DNA from: Enterobacter chengduensis
GTDB lineage: Bacteria > Pseudomonadota > Gammaproteobacteria > Enterobacterales > Enterobacteriaceae
Length of the DNA stretch: 64,000 nt
Reading direction: 5' to 3'
NCBI RefSeq assembly: GCF_001984825.2
Contig: NZ_CP043318.1
Coordinates: 3,472,001 to 3,536,000 of the forward strand
The notes under the pieces were generated by a model that saw only the letters and a program-made list of their open reading frames with translations, was not told where the DNA came from and searched no databases. This document shows positions 17,452-27,869 of this stretch, in pieces. The number at the start of each line of letters is the position of its first letter. The stretch's first letter is position 1. The position numbers were made by a program, and so were the translations under genes.

Positions 17452-17712
17452 TTAGTGCTTCTCACGTCCGCCCAGGAAGAAAATGCCCAGCGGGATGGCC
17501 AGCAGAACGGTGAACACCAGGCTGTAGACGAAGATCATCGCCGATTGCAGCACATACATGCTGGTTGTCCAGGCGGAGAGAGGAATGTTGTACTGTTCGA
17601 TAACGCCCACAATGGTGGCCCGCCCCACGCACGCGGCAGCAATCATAAACACGACCAGCAGCGCCAGGAGGAATTTGCGGCCTTCAGGCGTTTTCAGTTT
17701 TGCACGAACCAT
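17452..17712 (-). CDS. Small inner-membrane protein, DUF2534-like
   Basis: 86 aa with a basic N-terminus (MVRAKLKTPEGRKF) and two hydrophobic segments at about 14-30 and 50-78. The sequence resembles the enterobacterial DUF2534 family of unknown function; the family name is from memory and not certain. It is monocistronic, with Shine-Dalgarno GGGAAGAGA before the ATG and a terminator after the stop. Confidence 0.7.
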   Translation of the reverse strand: MVRAKLKTPEGRKFLLALLVVFMIAAACVGRATIVGVIEQYNIPLSAWTTSMYVLQSAMIFVYSLVFTVLLAIPLGIFFLGGREKH

Positions 17713-17921
17713 CTCTCTTCCCTTTTACAGATGAATAACATTATAGGCGGTCTAAAATAACACAAACGCCTGCCGGACTCCACGCCAGTACAAAACGCTA
17801 CTTAAATGGCAATTATGCGGTTTATTACGCTACACATATTGAAAACGTAAGTAAATAACACCATTCATTCATAGTTGATATGTTAACCTGTGCAGGATCG
17901 TTTTGACATAAAGGAATGACA

Positions 17922-18425
17922 ATGAAAAACGCACCTAAATTTGCCCTCGCACTCGTCGCCGCCGCGTGCGTCAGCAGCACGGCTTTCGCCAGCGAAACGC
18001 CAAAAGAGCAGCCGCTGGAAAAAGTCGCCCCGTATCCAAAAGCGGACAAAGGGATGAAGCGTCAGGTGATCCAGCTGCCGGCGCAGCAGGATGAAGCGAA
18101 TTTCAAAGTGGAGCTGTTGATTGGCAAGACGCTGGAAGTGGACTGCAACCAGCATCGTCTGGGCGGCCAGCTGGAAAGCAAAACCCTGGAAGGCTGGGGC
18201 TACGACTACTACGTCTTTGATAAAGTCACCTCGCCGGTCTCCACCATGATGGCCTGCCCGGACGGCAAGAAAGAGAAGAAATTCGTGACCGCGTACCTGG
18301 GCGACAACGCGCTGCTGCGCTACAACAGCAAGCTGCCGATCGTGGTGTATACGCCTGAAAACGTGGAAGTGAAGTATCGCGTGTGGAAGGCGGACGAGAC
18401 TGTCGGTCAAGCCGAAGTACGCTGA
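17922..18425 (+). CDS. eco: Ecotin, periplasmic serine protease inhibitor
   Basis: 167-aa precursor with signal peptide [23 protein letters not shown], cleaved before SETPKEQ. The mature protein has the reactive-loop sequence STMMACP with the P1 Met, and the two Cys (DCNQ, ACPD) that form the disulfide. Ecotin dimers inhibit trypsin-fold proteases such as host elastase. The start at 17922 is chosen because AAGGA lies 6 bases before it; an upstream ATG at 17916 overlaps that site. Confidence 0.96.
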   Translation: MKNAPKFALALVAAACVSSTAFASETPKEQPLEKVAPYPKADKGMKRQVIQLPAQQDEANFKVELLIGKTLEVDCNQHRLGGQLESKTLEGWGYDYYVFDKVTSPVSTMMACPDGKKEKKFVTAYLGDNALLRYNSKLPIVVYTPENVEVKYRVWKADETVGQAEVR

Positions 18426-18426
18426 A

Positions 18427-18488
18427 ATTAAGTCGGGTGCGGGCTGGTGCCCGCACCCCAACCCTCTCCCACCGGGAGAGGGCGAAAA
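18427..18488. repeat. REP-like palindromic repeat
   Basis: GTGCGGGC / GCCCGCAC pairing followed by CCCTCTCCC / GGGAGAGGG. Related CCCTCTCCC palindromes occur at 23162-23196 and near 33110 and 34460 in this window. Confidence 0.7.
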
Positions 18489-18493
18489 CACTA

Positions 18494-18519
18494 AAAACGG
18501 TAACGGATGTTACCGTTTT
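18494..18519. terminator. Bidirectional terminator between eco and mqo
   Basis: Eleven-base perfect stem AAAACGGTAAC / GTTACCGTTTT with loop GGAT. Confidence 0.85.
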
Positions 18520-18528
18520 GCTTTTACC

Positions 18529-20178
18529 TTACAGCGCGATATCCGCGACCGGTTTGTTTTCCGGCTGAGGCTTCAGCTCCGCTTTAGGCGCGGCGTCCGC
18601 CGCCTGCGGTTTAATGTACTGCAGCTGAAGTACGCGGCTGGTGTTTTCCAGCTCCTGCTCCGTCGCGTCCACGTTACCGTTCAGCTTCGTGCCGTAGGAT
18701 GGAATAATGGTCTTCAGCTTCGCCTGCCATTCCGGGCTGGCGACTTTATCTTTAAACACTTTTTCCATCAGGTGCAGCATGATTGGCGCAGCGGTAGACG
18801 CACCCGGTGACGCACCCAGCAGCGCGGCGATGGTGCCATCCTTATCGCTCACCACTTCGGTACCCAGTCGCAGCACGCCACCCTCTTTCGGATCGCGTTT
18901 GATGATCTGTACGCGCTGACCCGCCTGCCACAGTCGCCAGTCTTCTTTCTTCGCCTGCGGATAGTACTCTTTCAGCGCCTCGAAACGATCGTCGTCAGAG
19001 AGCATGACCTGGCTAATCAGGTATTTCACCAGGTCGAAGTTATCCAGACCCACGTCCATCATCGGCTTGACGTTAGAGGTGGTGGTGGCGCTCAGCAGAT
19101 CCCACAGGGAGCCATTTTTAAGGAACTTGGTGGAGAAGGTCGCGAACGGCCCAAACAGCACCACGCGTTTGCCGTCAAGCATACGGGTGTCGATGTGCGG
19201 AACTGACATCGGCGGTGCGCCCACGGAAGCCTGACCGTACACTTTCGCCAGATGACGATTCACCACTTCCGGGTTCTCGGACACCAGGAACTGACCGCCC
19301 ACCGGGAAGCCGGCGTAGTCATCAGCTTCCGGAATACCGGACTCCTGCAGCAGCTTCAGCGCCGCGCCCCCCGCGCCGATAAAGACAAACTTCGCCTTGA
19401 TGACGTGCTCGGCTTCGTTGTTTTTCAGATCGGCAACGGTCACGCTCCAGCTGTTATCCGCGTTGCGCTTGAAACCGCGCACTTCGGTGCTGAGCTGCAG
19501 GTTAAAGTTCTCTTTTTTCTTCAGAGACGTCACCAGCTGACGGGTAATTTCACCGTAGTTAACGTCGGTACCAATTTCGGTACGGGTTGCCGCCACCTTC
19601 TGGTTCGGGTCACGACCTTCCATCACCAGCGGTGCCCACTCTTTAATCTGCGCGTGGTCTTCAGAGTATTTCATCCCGCGGAACAGCGTGCTCTGCTGCA
19701 GCGCGGCATAGCGCGCGCGCAGGAAGTTGACGTTCTGCTCGCCCCACACGAAGCTCATGTGCGGCACGGTGTTGATGAAGGAGTGCGGATCGTGCAGCAC
19801 GCCGCTGTTGACCTGGTGAGACCAGAACTGGCGAGAAACCTGGAACGCCTCGTTGATCTCTACCGCCTTCTCGATACTAATGGAACCGTCCTTTTTCTGC
19901 GGCGTATAGTTCAGTTCCATGAGTGCCGAATGTCCGGTACCGGCGTTATTCCAGCCGTTCGAACTCTCCTGCGCCACGCCATCAAGACGCTCGACCATGG
20001 TCATCGACCAGTCCGGCTGCAGTTCTTGCAGATAGGTTCCCAGCGTGGCGCTCATGATACCGCCACCAATTAAAAGGACGTCCGTTTCCTGCTCTTTTGG
20101 TGCGTCAGCTTTCGCCGCCATAGAGACGGTGTTAAGCCCCACGGCCAGAGAAAAGAGCATGGCAGTCATTTTTTTCAT
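18529..20178 (-). CDS. mqo: Malate:quinone oxidoreductase
   Basis: 549 aa, one longer than E. coli Mqo. The N-terminus is signal-like ([20 protein letters not shown]), followed by the FAD-binding motif [13 protein letters not shown] near residue 36. Conserved family blocks such as [11 protein letters not shown] and [15 protein letters not shown] are present. The enzyme oxidises malate to oxaloacetate at the membrane and passes electrons to quinone. It is convergent with eco, as in E. coli. The C-terminal tail is Pro/Ala/Lys-rich ([13 protein letters not shown]). Confidence 0.96.
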   Translation of the reverse strand: MKKMTAMLFSLAVGLNTVSMAAKADAPKEQETDVLLIGGGIMSATLGTYLQELQPDWSMTMVERLDGVAQESSNGWNNAGTGHSALMELNYTPQKKDGSISIEKAVEINEAFQVSRQFWSHQVNSGVLHDPHSFINTVPHMSFVWGEQNVNFLRARYAALQQSTLFRGMKYSEDHAQIKEWAPLVMEGRDPNQKVAATRTEIGTDVNYGEITRQLVTSLKKKENFNLQLSTEVRGFKRNADNSWSVTVADLKNNEAEHVIKAKFVFIGAGGAALKLLQESGIPEADDYAGFPVGGQFLVSENPEVVNRHLAKVYGQASVGAPPMSVPHIDTRMLDGKRVVLFGPFATFSTKFLKNGSLWDLLSATTTSNVKPMMDVGLDNFDLVKYLISQVMLSDDDRFEALKEYYPQAKKEDWRLWQAGQRVQIIKRDPKEGGVLRLGTEVVSDKDGTIAALLGASPGASTAAPIMLHLMEKVFKDKVASPEWQAKLKTIIPSYGTKLNGNVDATEQELENTSRVLQLQYIKPQAADAAPKAELKPQPENKPVADIAL

Positions 20179-20419
20179 AATTTATGCCTTAGTGTAAAAG
20201 TGCTTGATGCGTGGAAATTGCAGGTGAAAAAAGCTGCGGGGGCACGGTAACAACTTTTAAATATTGTTTAAAGGTTACGAAATTATTGTAATTGTGAAAT
20301 TTAATGATGGGTTGTTTGTAAGGAATTATCGAAGCGTCTGGTAAAGCGCGGATTTACTGGCTAGTATGTTGCGTTTTGTGATCGCGCGCACGGAAGCCTG
20401 CCCTAACCAGCGAACCGTT

Positions 20420-21655
20420 ATGTCCTTATCCCATTCTGCCGTATCCCCCGAAGACCGCGTGGCCAACGTGCTGCGTTCCCCTAAGCTGCTGGCGCGTGAA
20501 ACGCTGGCAGGCGTCATTACCGCCCTGGCGCTGATCCCCGAGGTCATCTCATTTTCAGTGGTGGCGGGCGTCGACCCGAAGGTCAGCCTGATCGCCTCCG
20601 TGGTGCTGTGTCTCGCCCTGTCCGTACTGGGTGGTCGCCCGGCGATGGTCACGGCAGCGGCCGGTTCCGTCGCGCTGGTTATTGGGCCCATGGTGCATCA
20701 GCACGGCGTACAGTACATTCTTCCTGCCGTGCTGATGGCAGGCGTAATTCAGATTCTGTTTGGCGCTCTGGGCATGGCAAGGCTGATGCGCTTTATCCCC
20801 CAGTCGGTCATGACCGGGTTTGTGAACGCCCTGGGCATTTTGATCTTCTTCGCTCAGGTGCCGCATTTCTGGACCCGAAGCCCGCTGATTGTGGGCCTGT
20901 TCGTGCTGACGCTGCTTATCGTGCTGTGGGTGCCGCGCTATGTCAAAAGCATCCCTTCCCCGCTGATTGCGATTGTGGTGCTTACCTTGTTCACCGTTTC
21001 AACCGGTCAAATCCTGCCGACCGTGGGTGATGAAGGTTCCATGAGCGGCGGTTTGCCGGGGCTTACCGAGCTGCTGGTTCCCCTCAATGTACAGACGCTG
21101 AGCATTATCTGGCCGTGCGCGTTAAGCATCGCGTTTGTCGGCCTGCTGGAATCCCTGCTGACGGCAAAGCTGGTGGATGAGCTGACCGCAACGCCGTCAA
21201 GCAAGCGCCGTGAGAGCATCGGGCTGGGCGTCGGCAATATTCTGGCCGGTTTTTATGGCGGCATCGCGGGCTGCGCGATGATCGGACAAACCATCGTCAA
21301 CGTGGAGATGGGTAAAGGGCGAAGCCGCATTTCAACCCTTGCGGCGGGCATCGTGCTGCTGATCCTGGTGACGGCACTCAGCGACGTGATGGCTAAAATT
21401 CCGATGGCGGTCCTGGCAGGCATTATGGCGATAGTCGCCATCAAAACCTTCAGCTGGCACAGCCTTCAGCCTGCAACGTTAAAAAATGCCCCGATCGCAG
21501 AAACGGTAGTAATGCTGGTCACCGTTGCCGCCACGGTATCAACCGGCAATCTGGCGATTGGCGTGCTGGGCGGGATTATCGTCATGGCCCTGCTTCCCGC
21601 CCGCATCAAGCGTCGGCTTACAGCAGAAAAATCGTCGCCAGCCCAAGAAAAATAA
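20420..21655 (+). CDS. SulP-family anion transporter without STAS domain
   Basis: 411 aa from the ATG at 20420 (MSLSHSAVSPED); an upstream in-frame ATG at 20366 lacks support. The SulP/SLC26 signature appears in ETLAGVITALALIPEVISFS, and GGRPAMVTAAAGSVALV and PSPLIAIVVLTL are also typical. The protein ends directly after the last membrane helices at RIKRRLTAEKSSPAQEK. The cytoplasmic STAS domain usual in SulP proteins is therefore absent. The substrate (sulfate, dicarboxylate or bicarbonate) cannot be read from sequence. Its 3' end overlaps the convergent mgtE by 38 bp. Confidence 0.88.
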   Translation: MSLSHSAVSPEDRVANVLRSPKLLARETLAGVITALALIPEVISFSVVAGVDPKVSLIASVVLCLALSVLGGRPAMVTAAAGSVALVIGPMVHQHGVQYILPAVLMAGVIQILFGALGMARLMRFIPQSVMTGFVNALGILIFFAQVPHFWTRSPLIVGLFVLTLLIVLWVPRYVKSIPSPLIAIVVLTLFTVSTGQILPTVGDEGSMSGGLPGLTELLVPLNVQTLSIIWPCALSIAFVGLLESLLTAKLVDELTATPSSKRRESIGLGVGNILAGFYGGIAGCAMIGQTIVNVEMGKGRSRISTLAAGIVLLILVTALSDVMAKIPMAVLAGIMAIVAIKTFSWHSLQPATLKNAPIAETVVMLVTVAATVSTGNLAIGVLGGIIVMALLPARIKRRLTAEKSSPAQEK

Positions 21656-23054
21656 AGAAACCGCCGGTATCGGTGATGGCGGTAATCATCACGCTCGACC
21701 CCACCGCGGGGTCGTGCCCCAGCTTGGTCATCGTCAGCGGAATAATCACGCCCATTATCGACGCTACCAGCAGGTTCAGCACCATCGCCAGCATCATCAC
21801 GCCGCCCAGGGCCATATCGTCGTACAGCCACCAGGTGATGCCGCCCATAATCCCGCCCCACACCAGGCCGTTAATTAGCGCGACGCCCATCTCTCTAAAA
21901 ATGAGCCACGAAAAGTTACCTGGCTGAATATTTTCCAGCGCAAGGGCGCGAACGATCATGGTGATGGTCTGGTTTCCGGTGTTGCCGCCGATTCCGGCCA
22001 CAATCGGCATCAGCGAGGCCAGCGCCACCAGCTGCGAAATGGTGTGTTCAAAGCCGTCAATCACGCGGGAGGCGATAAAGGCAGTGCAAAGGTTAATGGC
22101 CAGCCACGCCCAGCGCGTTTTCACCGCCTTGCCGACGGAGGCATGAACGTCATCTTCGGCGCTGATCCCGCCGAGCGCGCGCAGGTCGTTGTCGGTTTCT
22201 TCATAGACCACGTCAACGATCTCATCAATGGTCAGACGCCCCATCAGCTTGCCGACGGAGTCAACGACCGCCGCGCTCACGAGGTCGTCACGTTCGAAGG
22301 TACGCGCCGCTTTTTCCGCATCGTCTTCCGGAGAGAAGACCATCGGCTCGTTTTCCATCACCTCGCTCACCCGCCGCTGGGTGCTGTTGAGCAGGATAGT
22401 TTTCAGCTCCAGCTCCCCAAGCAGGGTTTTATCCCGGGAGGTGACAAACAGCTTATCGGTGTTATCCGGCATTTTGCCCAGGCGGCGCAGATAGCGCTGC
22501 ACGGTGCCGAGCGTCACGTCCGGCCGCACCGTGATAACGCCGAACTCCATGATCGCGCCGACGCTGTTTTTCTCGTAGTGCATCACCTGACGCACGCGCG
22601 CGCGTTCATCGGCAGGCAGTGACGCCAGCAGGCGACCGGTCAGATTTCGCGGCAGATGCTGCACCAGGTAAATCTGTTCGTCGATATCCAGGGTTTGCAG
22701 AGCGTCAAGAATATCCCGGTCGCTCATCTCGTCGATCAGGTCGTCCCAGACGTTTTCGGAGGCCTCAAGCAGCACCTGCCCGCGCTCGTGATCCTGCACC
22801 AGCCGCCACAGGGCGTGACGCTCTTCAGAGGGAAGCGCTTCCAGGGTATCCGCCAGATCCGGCGGGGGTAAATGAGCAACCAGCGCACCTACCTCAGCAA
22901 TATCGTCGGCTAAAGTGCCGACATCATATTGCTCAGCCAGGGTCAGTTTGCCTAATAATGTAGAAGTGACCGCTTTATCGGTCGTGAGAAGCCAGATGAG
23001 TCGCGCACGCTCCTGATCGCGCTGCCTGGCGCTGTTTTTCTTTAATACCGACAT
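21618..23054 (-). CDS. mgtE: Magnesium transporter MgtE
   Basis: 478 aa starting MSVLKKNSARQRD; a TTG one codon earlier is the alternative. The order is an N-terminal helical MgtE_N domain (about 30-135), paired CBS domains (about 145-270) and five membrane helices. The pore-region motif is GIGGNTGNQTITM near residue 358. The cytoplasmic domains sense Mg2+ and close the channel. The gene is absent from this place in E. coli K-12. It shares 38 bp of its 3' end with the convergent SulP gene. Confidence 0.93.
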   Translation of the reverse strand: MSVLKKNSARQRDQERARLIWLLTTDKAVTSTLLGKLTLAEQYDVGTLADDIAEVGALVAHLPPPDLADTLEALPSEERHALWRLVQDHERGQVLLEASENVWDDLIDEMSDRDILDALQTLDIDEQIYLVQHLPRNLTGRLLASLPADERARVRQVMHYEKNSVGAIMEFGVITVRPDVTLGTVQRYLRRLGKMPDNTDKLFVTSRDKTLLGELELKTILLNSTQRRVSEVMENEPMVFSPEDDAEKAARTFERDDLVSAAVVDSVGKLMGRLTIDEIVDVVYEETDNDLRALGGISAEDDVHASVGKAVKTRWAWLAINLCTAFIASRVIDGFEHTISQLVALASLMPIVAGIGGNTGNQTITMIVRALALENIQPGNFSWLIFREMGVALINGLVWGGIMGGITWWLYDDMALGGVMMLAMVLNLLVASIMGVIIPLTMTKLGHDPAVGSSVMITAITDTGGFFIFLGLATIFLL

Positions 23055-23161
23055 CAATCATAAATCCATTAAATGAGTTGTGGTTAAGCATAGCGCGGGG
23101 ATATGTAAATAAGAATAAACAACGCGGCGGGATGGAGAAAAAAACGGCATTACGGCCACGA

Positions 23162-23196
23162 TCTATCCCCTCTCCCTGTGGGAGAGGGTTAGGGTG
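23162..23196. repeat. REP-like palindrome
   Basis: CCCCTCTCCC / GGGAGAGGG hairpin followed by TTAGGGTGA, between the mgtE start side and the end of yojI. It is similar to the repeat at 18427. Confidence 0.6.
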
Positions 23197-23198
23197 AA

Positions 23199-24842
23199 TC
23201 AGGCCGTGCGCGCCACCGCGTCACGCGAGGCTGCGTCGCGCTCTTCGCCGGTCAGCTCGCTCAGCCTGCCGTCGCGCATCTCCAGCAGGCGGTCAGCATG
23301 AATGAAGTAGTGATCGTCGTGGCTGATGGCGAAAATGGTTTTGCCCATCGCCTGCATCAGCGGCAGCAGCACCTGATAAAACTCGCGGCGGAAATGCGGG
23401 TCCTGATCGGCCGCCCACTCGTCGAGCAGAATAATGTCGCGCTCTTCCGCCAGCGCCAGCAGGAGCGCCACGCGCTTCTTCTGCCCTTTGGAGAGCTTCA
23501 GATTGAGGATCTTCCCGTCCTGAAGCTCCAGCTTGTGCGACATCTGCAGCTGCGCCAGCCATTTTTCCACCAGCGCAGGATTGGCCTGCTGCCCTTCCGG
23601 TCCCAGCAACTGGTCAAACAGCCAGACGTCGGTGAACACCGCAGAGAAGAGCTTGCGATAATCTTCTGGTTTCTCTGCGCTGAGCGTTTTGCCATCCAGC
23701 AAAATCTCGCCCGACTGCGGCTGGTAGAGTCCGGTAAGCAGCATCGCCAGCGTCGATTTACCGCTGCCGTTGCCGCCGATGAGGAACAGCAGCTCGCCGC
23801 GGCGGATCGTCAGGTTGACCGGCCCCACGGAGAAGGCGCTTTCCTGATAGCGGAACGTGACGTTACGCAGCTCCAGCGTCTGCCAGTTCGGGAAGGCCTG
23901 CGGGCGCGGGAATTCGGCCTTAAACGGCGCGAGATCGAATTTTTTGAGCTTATTGAAGGCCACCTGCGCACTCAGCAAGGTGGGCAACGCGCCGACCGCC
24001 GAGAGCAGCGGCGTGCGTAAAAACAGCAGCGTCAGCGAGTAGGTTGCCGCGACGTTGGTGTCCGCCCAGCCCAGGCTGTTCGCCATCCAGAACACCAGGC
24101 CGATGGCGCCCAGCATCATGATGTTTGACCAGTTCACCGCGCTCAGGTGGAAGGTATCGGCGCGAATAATGTGGTGCCGGTATTCTTGCGCGTCCGGAAT
24201 ATAGAGATGGTTAAAGATATACTCGGCGCGCTCGCGGTTCAGGGTCAGCTCTTTGCGCCCTTCCAGCACGGTCTGATAATCGTTGTAGAGCTTATCTTCC
24301 GTTTCGCGCAGCACCGCCATGTGCTTATAGACGCGCGACACCAGCACGAAGCCGCCCCAGATCGTAATGGCAATCCACAGCGCGGTCACCGCCAGCATTT
24401 TGCTGGAGAGCCAGGCGAGATAGGCCGCCGAGCCAAAGGTGAGAATGATCCCCTGCACCAGTTCAGGCAGACGAACGAACGCGATGGTAATGGCGCGCAC
24501 GTCGCTGGTCACCCCCGCCAGCAGGGAGGCGCTGCCGAGCTGCTCAACGCGCTCGACCTGGGTGTCCAGGATCCTCTTGATGAATTCGCTGCGCAGGCGA
24601 AAAACGAAATGGTGGCCGAGCGCGGTGAGCGCCAGCTGGGAACCGAGCGTCACCGCCATCAGCAGCAGCAGCAGGCCGAGAAACTCCGGCAGAACCGAGA
24701 GAGAAGTGTCGACCATTTCAATCAGCCGCACGTTAATAAACGCGATCAGGCCAATACCCAGTGCGGCGCTGGCAAGGCTTAACGCCATGACGGCGATGAA
24801 GGGCCAGCGATACTGACGCCAGACGAGGAGAAGTAGTTGCAT
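23199..24842 (-). CDS. yojI: ABC exporter YojI (microcin J25 efflux)
   Basis: 547 aa from the ATG at 24842 ([13 protein letters not shown]), the E. coli length; an upstream extension is open but unsupported. A transmembrane domain with six helices (about 1-300) is followed by a nucleotide-binding domain. The latter has Walker [10 protein letters not shown], the variant signature [10 protein letters not shown] and Walker B IILLDEW. E. coli YojI is a cyclic-peptide exporter that pumps microcin J25 with TolC. alkB ends upstream on the same strand, 69 bp away. Confidence 0.94.
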   Translation of the reverse strand: MQLLLLVWRQYRWPFIAVMALSLASAALGIGLIAFINVRLIEMVDTSLSVLPEFLGLLLLLMAVTLGSQLALTALGHHFVFRLRSEFIKRILDTQVERVEQLGSASLLAGVTSDVRAITIAFVRLPELVQGIILTFGSAAYLAWLSSKMLAVTALWIAITIWGGFVLVSRVYKHMAVLRETEDKLYNDYQTVLEGRKELTLNRERAEYIFNHLYIPDAQEYRHHIIRADTFHLSAVNWSNIMMLGAIGLVFWMANSLGWADTNVAATYSLTLLFLRTPLLSAVGALPTLLSAQVAFNKLKKFDLAPFKAEFPRPQAFPNWQTLELRNVTFRYQESAFSVGPVNLTIRRGELLFLIGGNGSGKSTLAMLLTGLYQPQSGEILLDGKTLSAEKPEDYRKLFSAVFTDVWLFDQLLGPEGQQANPALVEKWLAQLQMSHKLELQDGKILNLKLSKGQKKRVALLLALAEERDIILLDEWAADQDPHFRREFYQVLLPLMQAMGKTIFAISHDDHYFIHADRLLEMRDGRLSELTGEERDAASRDAVARTA

Positions 24843-24911
24843 GCAGGCAATCCGGACAATAAAAATCAGCCAGCAGTGTAAACTGCCCTGCGCGGACATC
24901 AAGAATAATTC

Positions 24912-25568
24912 TTATTTTTGTTTACTGTGCCCCGCCTGGCGGAAGGTCAGGTTATAACGGTACACCCCCGTGAGCGGGTGAACCCCGGGCTTCAGCGGCT
25001 GAATGCCGTGGTAATACAGCCGCGACGCCCTGCCCCACACCACCACATCGCCATGTTCCAGCATGATGCGTTTGAGCGGGTCGTTGCGGCGTAATCCGCC
25101 AAACTGGAAGACGGCGGGCAGCCCTAACGATACCGAAACGATAGGCGCGCGCAGGTCGGGCTCGTCCTTGTCCTGGTGCAGGGAGAGCTTCGCACCGACG
25201 GCGTAGCGGTTGATCAGACAGGCATCCGGGCGGAAGTCAGGATACTCAGCCGCCACGGCGGCCTCGTGGCAGATGGCCTGAAAAATGCCGGGCATCGGGG
25301 GCCACGGCTGGCCGGTCGTGGGATCGTTCGGGGCATACACATACCCACGTTCGTTGGTCGCCCAGCCCAGTGCGCCGCAGTTGGCCATGGCCACCGACAT
25401 CGTGTAACCGCCCGGCGTCACCATATGGCGAAAGGGCGCAACCGCCGTCACCTCTTCAATACCGGCAAGCAATTCCGCCGCGCGGGAGAGCGCAAAGCGG
25501 CGCAGGATCGCTGCGCCGGGCGCCAGCGGCTCCTGCCAGGGTTCAGCATCCGCAAAAAGATCGAGCAT
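24912..25568 (-). CDS. alkB: DNA/RNA alkylation repair dioxygenase AlkB
   Basis: 218 aa. The Fe(II) ligands are His131, Asp133 (HQD) and His187, and the 2-oxoglutarate-binding Arg204 and Arg210 lie in YRYNLTFR, matching the E. coli positions. It removes 1-methyladenine and 3-methylcytosine by oxidative demethylation. It overlaps the ada stop by one base (TAATG), forming the ada-alkB operon induced by methylated Ada. Confidence 0.97.
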   Translation of the reverse strand: MLDLFADAEPWQEPLAPGAAILRRFALSRAAELLAGIEEVTAVAPFRHMVTPGGYTMSVAMANCGALGWATNERGYVYAPNDPTTGQPWPPMPGIFQAICHEAAVAAEYPDFRPDACLINRYAVGAKLSLHQDKDEPDLRAPIVSVSLGLPAVFQFGGLRRNDPLKRIMLEHGDVVVWGRASRLYYHGIQPLKPGVHPLTGVYRYNLTFRQAGHSKQK

Positions 25569-26626
25569 TATCCCTCCCGGCGTTTCGCCTCACGTTTCAG
25601 TAATAGCGCTTTTCGCGCCGTTCCCCAGCGGTAGCCCGACAGCGCGCCGTCGTTGCGAACCACGCGATGACAGGGGATCACAATCGCCAGCGTGTTGGCC
25701 GCACAGGCACCGGCAACGGCGCGTACCGCATTGGGCTTACCAATCGCCTGCGCCACCTGCTGGTAACTTGCCGTTTTCCCGCAGGGAATGTTGCGAAGTG
25801 CCTGCCAGACGCGCTGCTGGAACGCGGTACCGCGAATATCCAGCGGCAGCGCAAGCGGTAGGTCGCGGTTATCAATGCTGGCAATCACCTGATGGATCCG
25901 CCGCGCAAAAGCGTCATCCAGCGGCGCGTGCGTGGCTTTGGGAAATTGCGCGGCAAGCTCTGCGGTTAATTCAGCATCGGTATCACCCAGCAGGATCGCG
26001 CAGATCCCTCGCTCGCTTTCTGCAACCAGGCAGCGTCCTAACGAACAGTCATTGATGGCATAGCGCACGGCCACCTCTCCTTTACGGTACTGCTTCGCCG
26101 TCATGCCCAGCGCATCGTCGGCTTTACGGTAATAGCTGCTGCTGTCGGGAAACCCCGCCGCCAGCACGGCGTCGGTAATTTTCTCTCCCTCTGCAAGCGC
26201 GTTACGCAGACGCTGGCCTCGCGCCGCCTGCTGCCAGGCTTTTGGCGTCATGCCGGTCACGGACTTAAACAGACGGTGGAAGTGGAAAGGACTCATGGCG
26301 ACCTGCTCCGCCAGCCCCTCCAGCGTTAACGCAGGATCCTGCTCCAGAAGGCGGCAGGCGTGCTCCACTTTCGCCAGCTTCTGCGCCTGCGGATCGCGCT
26401 TGTCCGGCATGCAGCGCTTGCAGGGACGAAAGCCAGCCTGCTCGGCATGGTGGGCATCAGGATAAAAATGGACGTTTTTACGCAGCGCGCGGCGGGCACG
26501 GCATGACGGGCGGCAGAAAATACCCGTCGTCTGCACGGCGAAGACAAACCGATCGTCAGCGCGCGGATCGCGGGCCAACACGGCCTGCCAGCGATCCTCA
26601 TCGGTAATAAAGGTCGGGTTTTTCAT
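25568..26626 (-). CDS. ada: Bifunctional methyltransferase and regulator Ada
   Basis: 352 aa from the ATG at 26626 (MKNPTFITDEDRW), with GGAGCC upstream; a 21-codon extension is not conserved. The N-terminal zinc domain has the phosphotriester acceptor Cys38 (FCRPSC) and further Cys in FRPCKRCMP. An AraC-type helix-turn-helix follows (about 85-180). The C-terminal O6-methylguanine transferase has the acceptor Cys319 in IPCHRVV. Self-methylation at Cys38 turns Ada into the activator of ada-alkB. Confidence 0.96.
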   Translation of the reverse strand: MKNPTFITDEDRWQAVLARDPRADDRFVFAVQTTGIFCRPSCRARRALRKNVHFYPDAHHAEQAGFRPCKRCMPDKRDPQAQKLAKVEHACRLLEQDPALTLEGLAEQVAMSPFHFHRLFKSVTGMTPKAWQQAARGQRLRNALAEGEKITDAVLAAGFPDSSSYYRKADDALGMTAKQYRKGEVAVRYAINDCSLGRCLVAESERGICAILLGDTDAELTAELAAQFPKATHAPLDDAFARRIHQVIASIDNRDLPLALPLDIRGTAFQQRVWQALRNIPCGKTASYQQVAQAIGKPNAVRAVAGACAANTLAIVIPCHRVVRNDGALSGYRWGTARKALLLKREAKRREG

Positions 26627-26698
26627 TATCGGCTCCTCGTTTAAGCATACATAGAGCGTGCCCGATCGCCACTGATAAAAAAACCGCAACCTTGCTTT

Positions 26699-27754
26699 TT
26701 AATTTTTGTCGCTCACCAGGAAACTGTTGAACTGCGGCGAGCTCCAGGTTTTAAACCCGTTCCCCTCCTTGACGATCATATAAACGGCCAACCCTTCCTG
26801 ACGTACCACCTCTTTGGCTTTTTCCGGACCGAGGACCATTAAGCCCGTATCCCAGGCATCCGCTTCCAGCGCGGTGGGGGCAATGACGGTCACCGAAACC
26901 AGATTATGGGTGATGGGACGCCCGGTCTGCGGATCGATAACGTGCGAAATACGCTTCCCGTCAAGCTCGTAGTAGTTGCGATAGCTTCCGGAGGTGCTGA
27001 TACCGTGTCCGTTGATATCCACGATTGCCTGCACGGCATTTTGCCTGTCCGTCGGTTTTTGAATCGCGACGCGCCACGGCTTATCGCTGGCATTCATACC
27101 GCGGCTGACTAACGCGCCGCCCACGGAGACCAGATAACGGGAAATCCCTTCCTGCGCCATCAGCGCAGCAAGGTGATCCGCCGCATAGCCTTCCCCAACC
27201 GTCGACAGGTCGACAAACAGATCGGGGATATCTTTTTGCAGATACTGCTGCCCGTACTGGTTGATCACGGTCAGATGCTGTAGCCCGGTGCGGGCGCGGG
27301 CGTCATCAATGGCCGCCTGCTCGGGCGTCGTCACCGGCTGTTTATTCGGGCCAAATCCCCAGAGGTTCACCAGCGGGCCGACGGTCACGTCCATCGCCCC
27401 GTTGGTTTTATATCCCACGCGGATTGACTCGGTGACAATATCGGCCATCGCCTCGCTCACCGGCCAGAGGGAGGTGCTGGTTGAGAGGTTAAAGCGCATC
27501 AGCGCCGAGTCATTTTTATAGGTCGACAGCAGCTGATCGTCGGCATCCAGCTGCGACTGGATTTTGCCGCGAAGCTCATCTGCGCGCGTTTTATCGAGGT
27601 TCATCACGCTGACGCGCCAGAAGGTCCCCATCGTTTTGCCTTCGAGCACCGTCGCGGCGGGTGCGTCGGCTTTCGCCGCGGGGGCGGGATCGTTACACGC
27701 GGTCAGGAAAAAAAGCATAGCCAGAAAGCTGGCGCGTAAAAAAGTCATGTCCAT
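26699..27754 (-). CDS. apbE: FAD:protein FMN transferase ApbE
   Basis: 351-aa lipoprotein with lipobox LTAC and mature Cys20. The ApbE domain shows GTFWRVSV, AMDVTVGPLVNLWGFG and the metal/FAD site ALEADAWDTGLMVLG. It flavinylates Thr residues of membrane redox proteins such as NqrB/NqrC and RnfG. The position between ada and ompC matches E. coli. Confidence 0.95.
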   Translation of the reverse strand: MDMTFLRASFLAMLFFLTACNDPAPAAKADAPAATVLEGKTMGTFWRVSVMNLDKTRADELRGKIQSQLDADDQLLSTYKNDSALMRFNLSTSTSLWPVSEAMADIVTESIRVGYKTNGAMDVTVGPLVNLWGFGPNKQPVTTPEQAAIDDARARTGLQHLTVINQYGQQYLQKDIPDLFVDLSTVGEGYAADHLAALMAQEGISRYLVSVGGALVSRGMNASDKPWRVAIQKPTDRQNAVQAIVDINGHGISTSGSYRNYYELDGKRISHVIDPQTGRPITHNLVSVTVIAPTALEADAWDTGLMVLGPEKAKEVVRQEGLAVYMIVKEGNGFKTWSSPQFNSFLVSDKN

Positions 27755-27832
27755 TCATTATTATCCTCATGCCAGGGCGGCAAGAGTACACCAAAACGGG
27801 TCAATTGTGAGATCCAAAAGCACGCGCAAAAA

Positions 27833-27850
27833 AGGGGCCATCAGGCCCCT
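27833..27850 (-). terminator. Terminator of ompC
   Basis: AGGGGCC / GGCCCCT, followed on the minus strand by T6, 20 bp after the ompC stop. Confidence 0.88.
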
Positions 27851-27869
27851 AAGTCATGCTACGACGCGA

